Assembly (NCBI RefSeq): GCF_043641665.1
Contig: NC_092181.1
Coordinates: 5,680,921-5,744,920, forward strand
DNA length: 64,000 nt
DNA from: Enoplosus armatus
Taxonomy: Eukaryota; Chordata; Actinopteri; Centrarchiformes; Enoplosidae
Direction: 5' to 3'
The position numbers and the translations under genes are program-made. The notes beneath the pieces are model-generated. The model had not been told where the DNA came from, made no database searches, and saw nothing but the letters and a program-made list of their open reading frames with translations. Shown in pieces: positions 63,121 to 64,000 of this stretch. The stretch's first letter is position 1; the number at the start of each line of letters is the position of its first letter.

Positions 63121-64000
63121 CTCTGCACATTGTGGACACACTGCGGCTCGGTGCAGAGTCCCTGCACAGAGAGGACCGTAATGACCGGATCACCTGGACA
63201 GTACAAGGTAAACAGCGTCTGAGATGTAAACTGTGGCCCGCAGCAGGTGTTTTTTGCGGGATGATGCGTGATTTGTCACAAGGCTGTATGTCTCCACAGA
63301 GAGAAATAAGAGCATTTATTTGTGGGGATTATACCCTCATTTGCGACATCAAATGTCCACTCATGTTGTGTTTAATGATCAATGTTAACAAACTGTTACT
63401 ATGTCGCCGTGCCATGGATTAAGTGAACTAATCTGGATTACAGTCTGCACCGCCTGGCGATAACTGCCGCACTGTCCTCATGTCTCCATGTTGGACTGGG
63501 AGTTGGACATGAGACACGGAAAAGGATGAGGCACATGTGAAATACACCCTATAATTTATACACAAGCGGTGGGAGAAGTAGACTATCACGCTCCTTTATT
63601 CATGTCCCAAAATGTTCAAATGCTCCTTTTTTAAGCAAAATGTTGTTACAGATGCAGTTAAAGTGTCAACAAATAGATGTGGCCATGTGCAATCTCAACG
63701 GGTGCTGACATAGTGTCCTAGTTCAGTATCCATGGACAGTGTCACTATAGTTCCGAGAGGAGAGGCCACTTAAACTCTGAGCAGAAATGATTTATATATT
63801 ATAGTATTTTCAGGGTGGACTTTCCCCTTTAATCATGCATCTTGGAAATGGCCAGCGTGAGCAGAGTCAGTGGAGTTCCTCATAATGAGCGCTGATGGGT
63901 CTAGTTTCAATTTGCATCAAAGTCACATAGTGTGGCGGCCCACAGTGTGTAAACTGGACACTGCACTCTCCAACAGAGTAGCTCTGCCTGTCATATACAG

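Larger units (their letters stand above)
60340..64000. other. Intergenic, no gene seen
   Basis: All open frames are short and lack recognisable domains or paired splice signals with coding character. Simple repeats include TTAG units (62740-62760), GAAA units (62843-62868) and GACA units (63097-63120). A fold-back element lies at 61636-61850. Confidence 0.55.

Noticed and set aside
62781..63422. Open frames near the right edge (for example MTEAMRAVQELLELDLDK)
   Set aside because: They run into GAAA and GACA tandem repeats, lack splice partners and show no domain.
1..64000. CRISPR arrays, operons, phage or toxin systems
   Set aside because: The tandem repeats are simple microsatellites, and the genes are intron-bearing vertebrate genes; nothing prokaryotic is present.

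Overview
The window is nuclear DNA of a ray-finned fish, probably a percomorph. The evidence is compact vertebrate genes with GT-AG introns, frequent CA/GT microsatellites, and several fold-back repeat families typical of fish introns. The genes match vertebrate families, and their neighbourhood resembles human 11q12.1 (CTNND1, BTBD18, TIMM10 and SLC43A3 lie close together there). I found no bacterial, phage, CRISPR or viral content, no tRNA or rRNA gene, and no evidence for a new multi-gene system.

Layout. Four genes are on the minus strand in a row: unc93b1 (coding 1619-11570), timm10 (12964-15811), btbd18-like (16584-23918) and ctnnd1 (27808-44161, with 5' exons reaching about 50.9 kb). 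Two are on the plus strand: a type II C-type lectin gene broken by a small deletion (53001-54182), and slc43a3 (55501-59954). From about 60.3 kb to the right end I see only repeats and non-coding sequence. The same holds for the first 770 bases.

I rebuilt all exon models by hand from splice signals, and every reading phase closes. Predicted lengths are unc93b1 624 or 625 aa, timm10 88 aa, btbd18-like 1285 aa, ctnnd1 939 aa and slc43a3 507 aa.

The genes do not form one pathway. unc93b1 escorts nucleic-acid-sensing Toll-like receptors. timm10 is a mitochondrial intermembrane chaperone. btbd18 is a nuclear BTB protein. ctnnd1 (p120-catenin) stabilises cadherins and controls Rho GTPases. slc43a3 is a membrane carrier. 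They are packed tightly: timm10 may end about 150 bp upstream of the unc93b1 first exon, and ctnnd1 about 200 bp from the btbd18 first exon.

The points most worth checking are the broken lectin gene, CA repeats beside the donors of the ctnnd1 3' exons (one a GC donor), a 30-bp perfect palindrome beside a splice donor in a 157-nt unc93b1 intron, an ETS-IRF composite motif near the unc93b1 promoter, and the unusually long AT-hook-bearing btbd18 protein.
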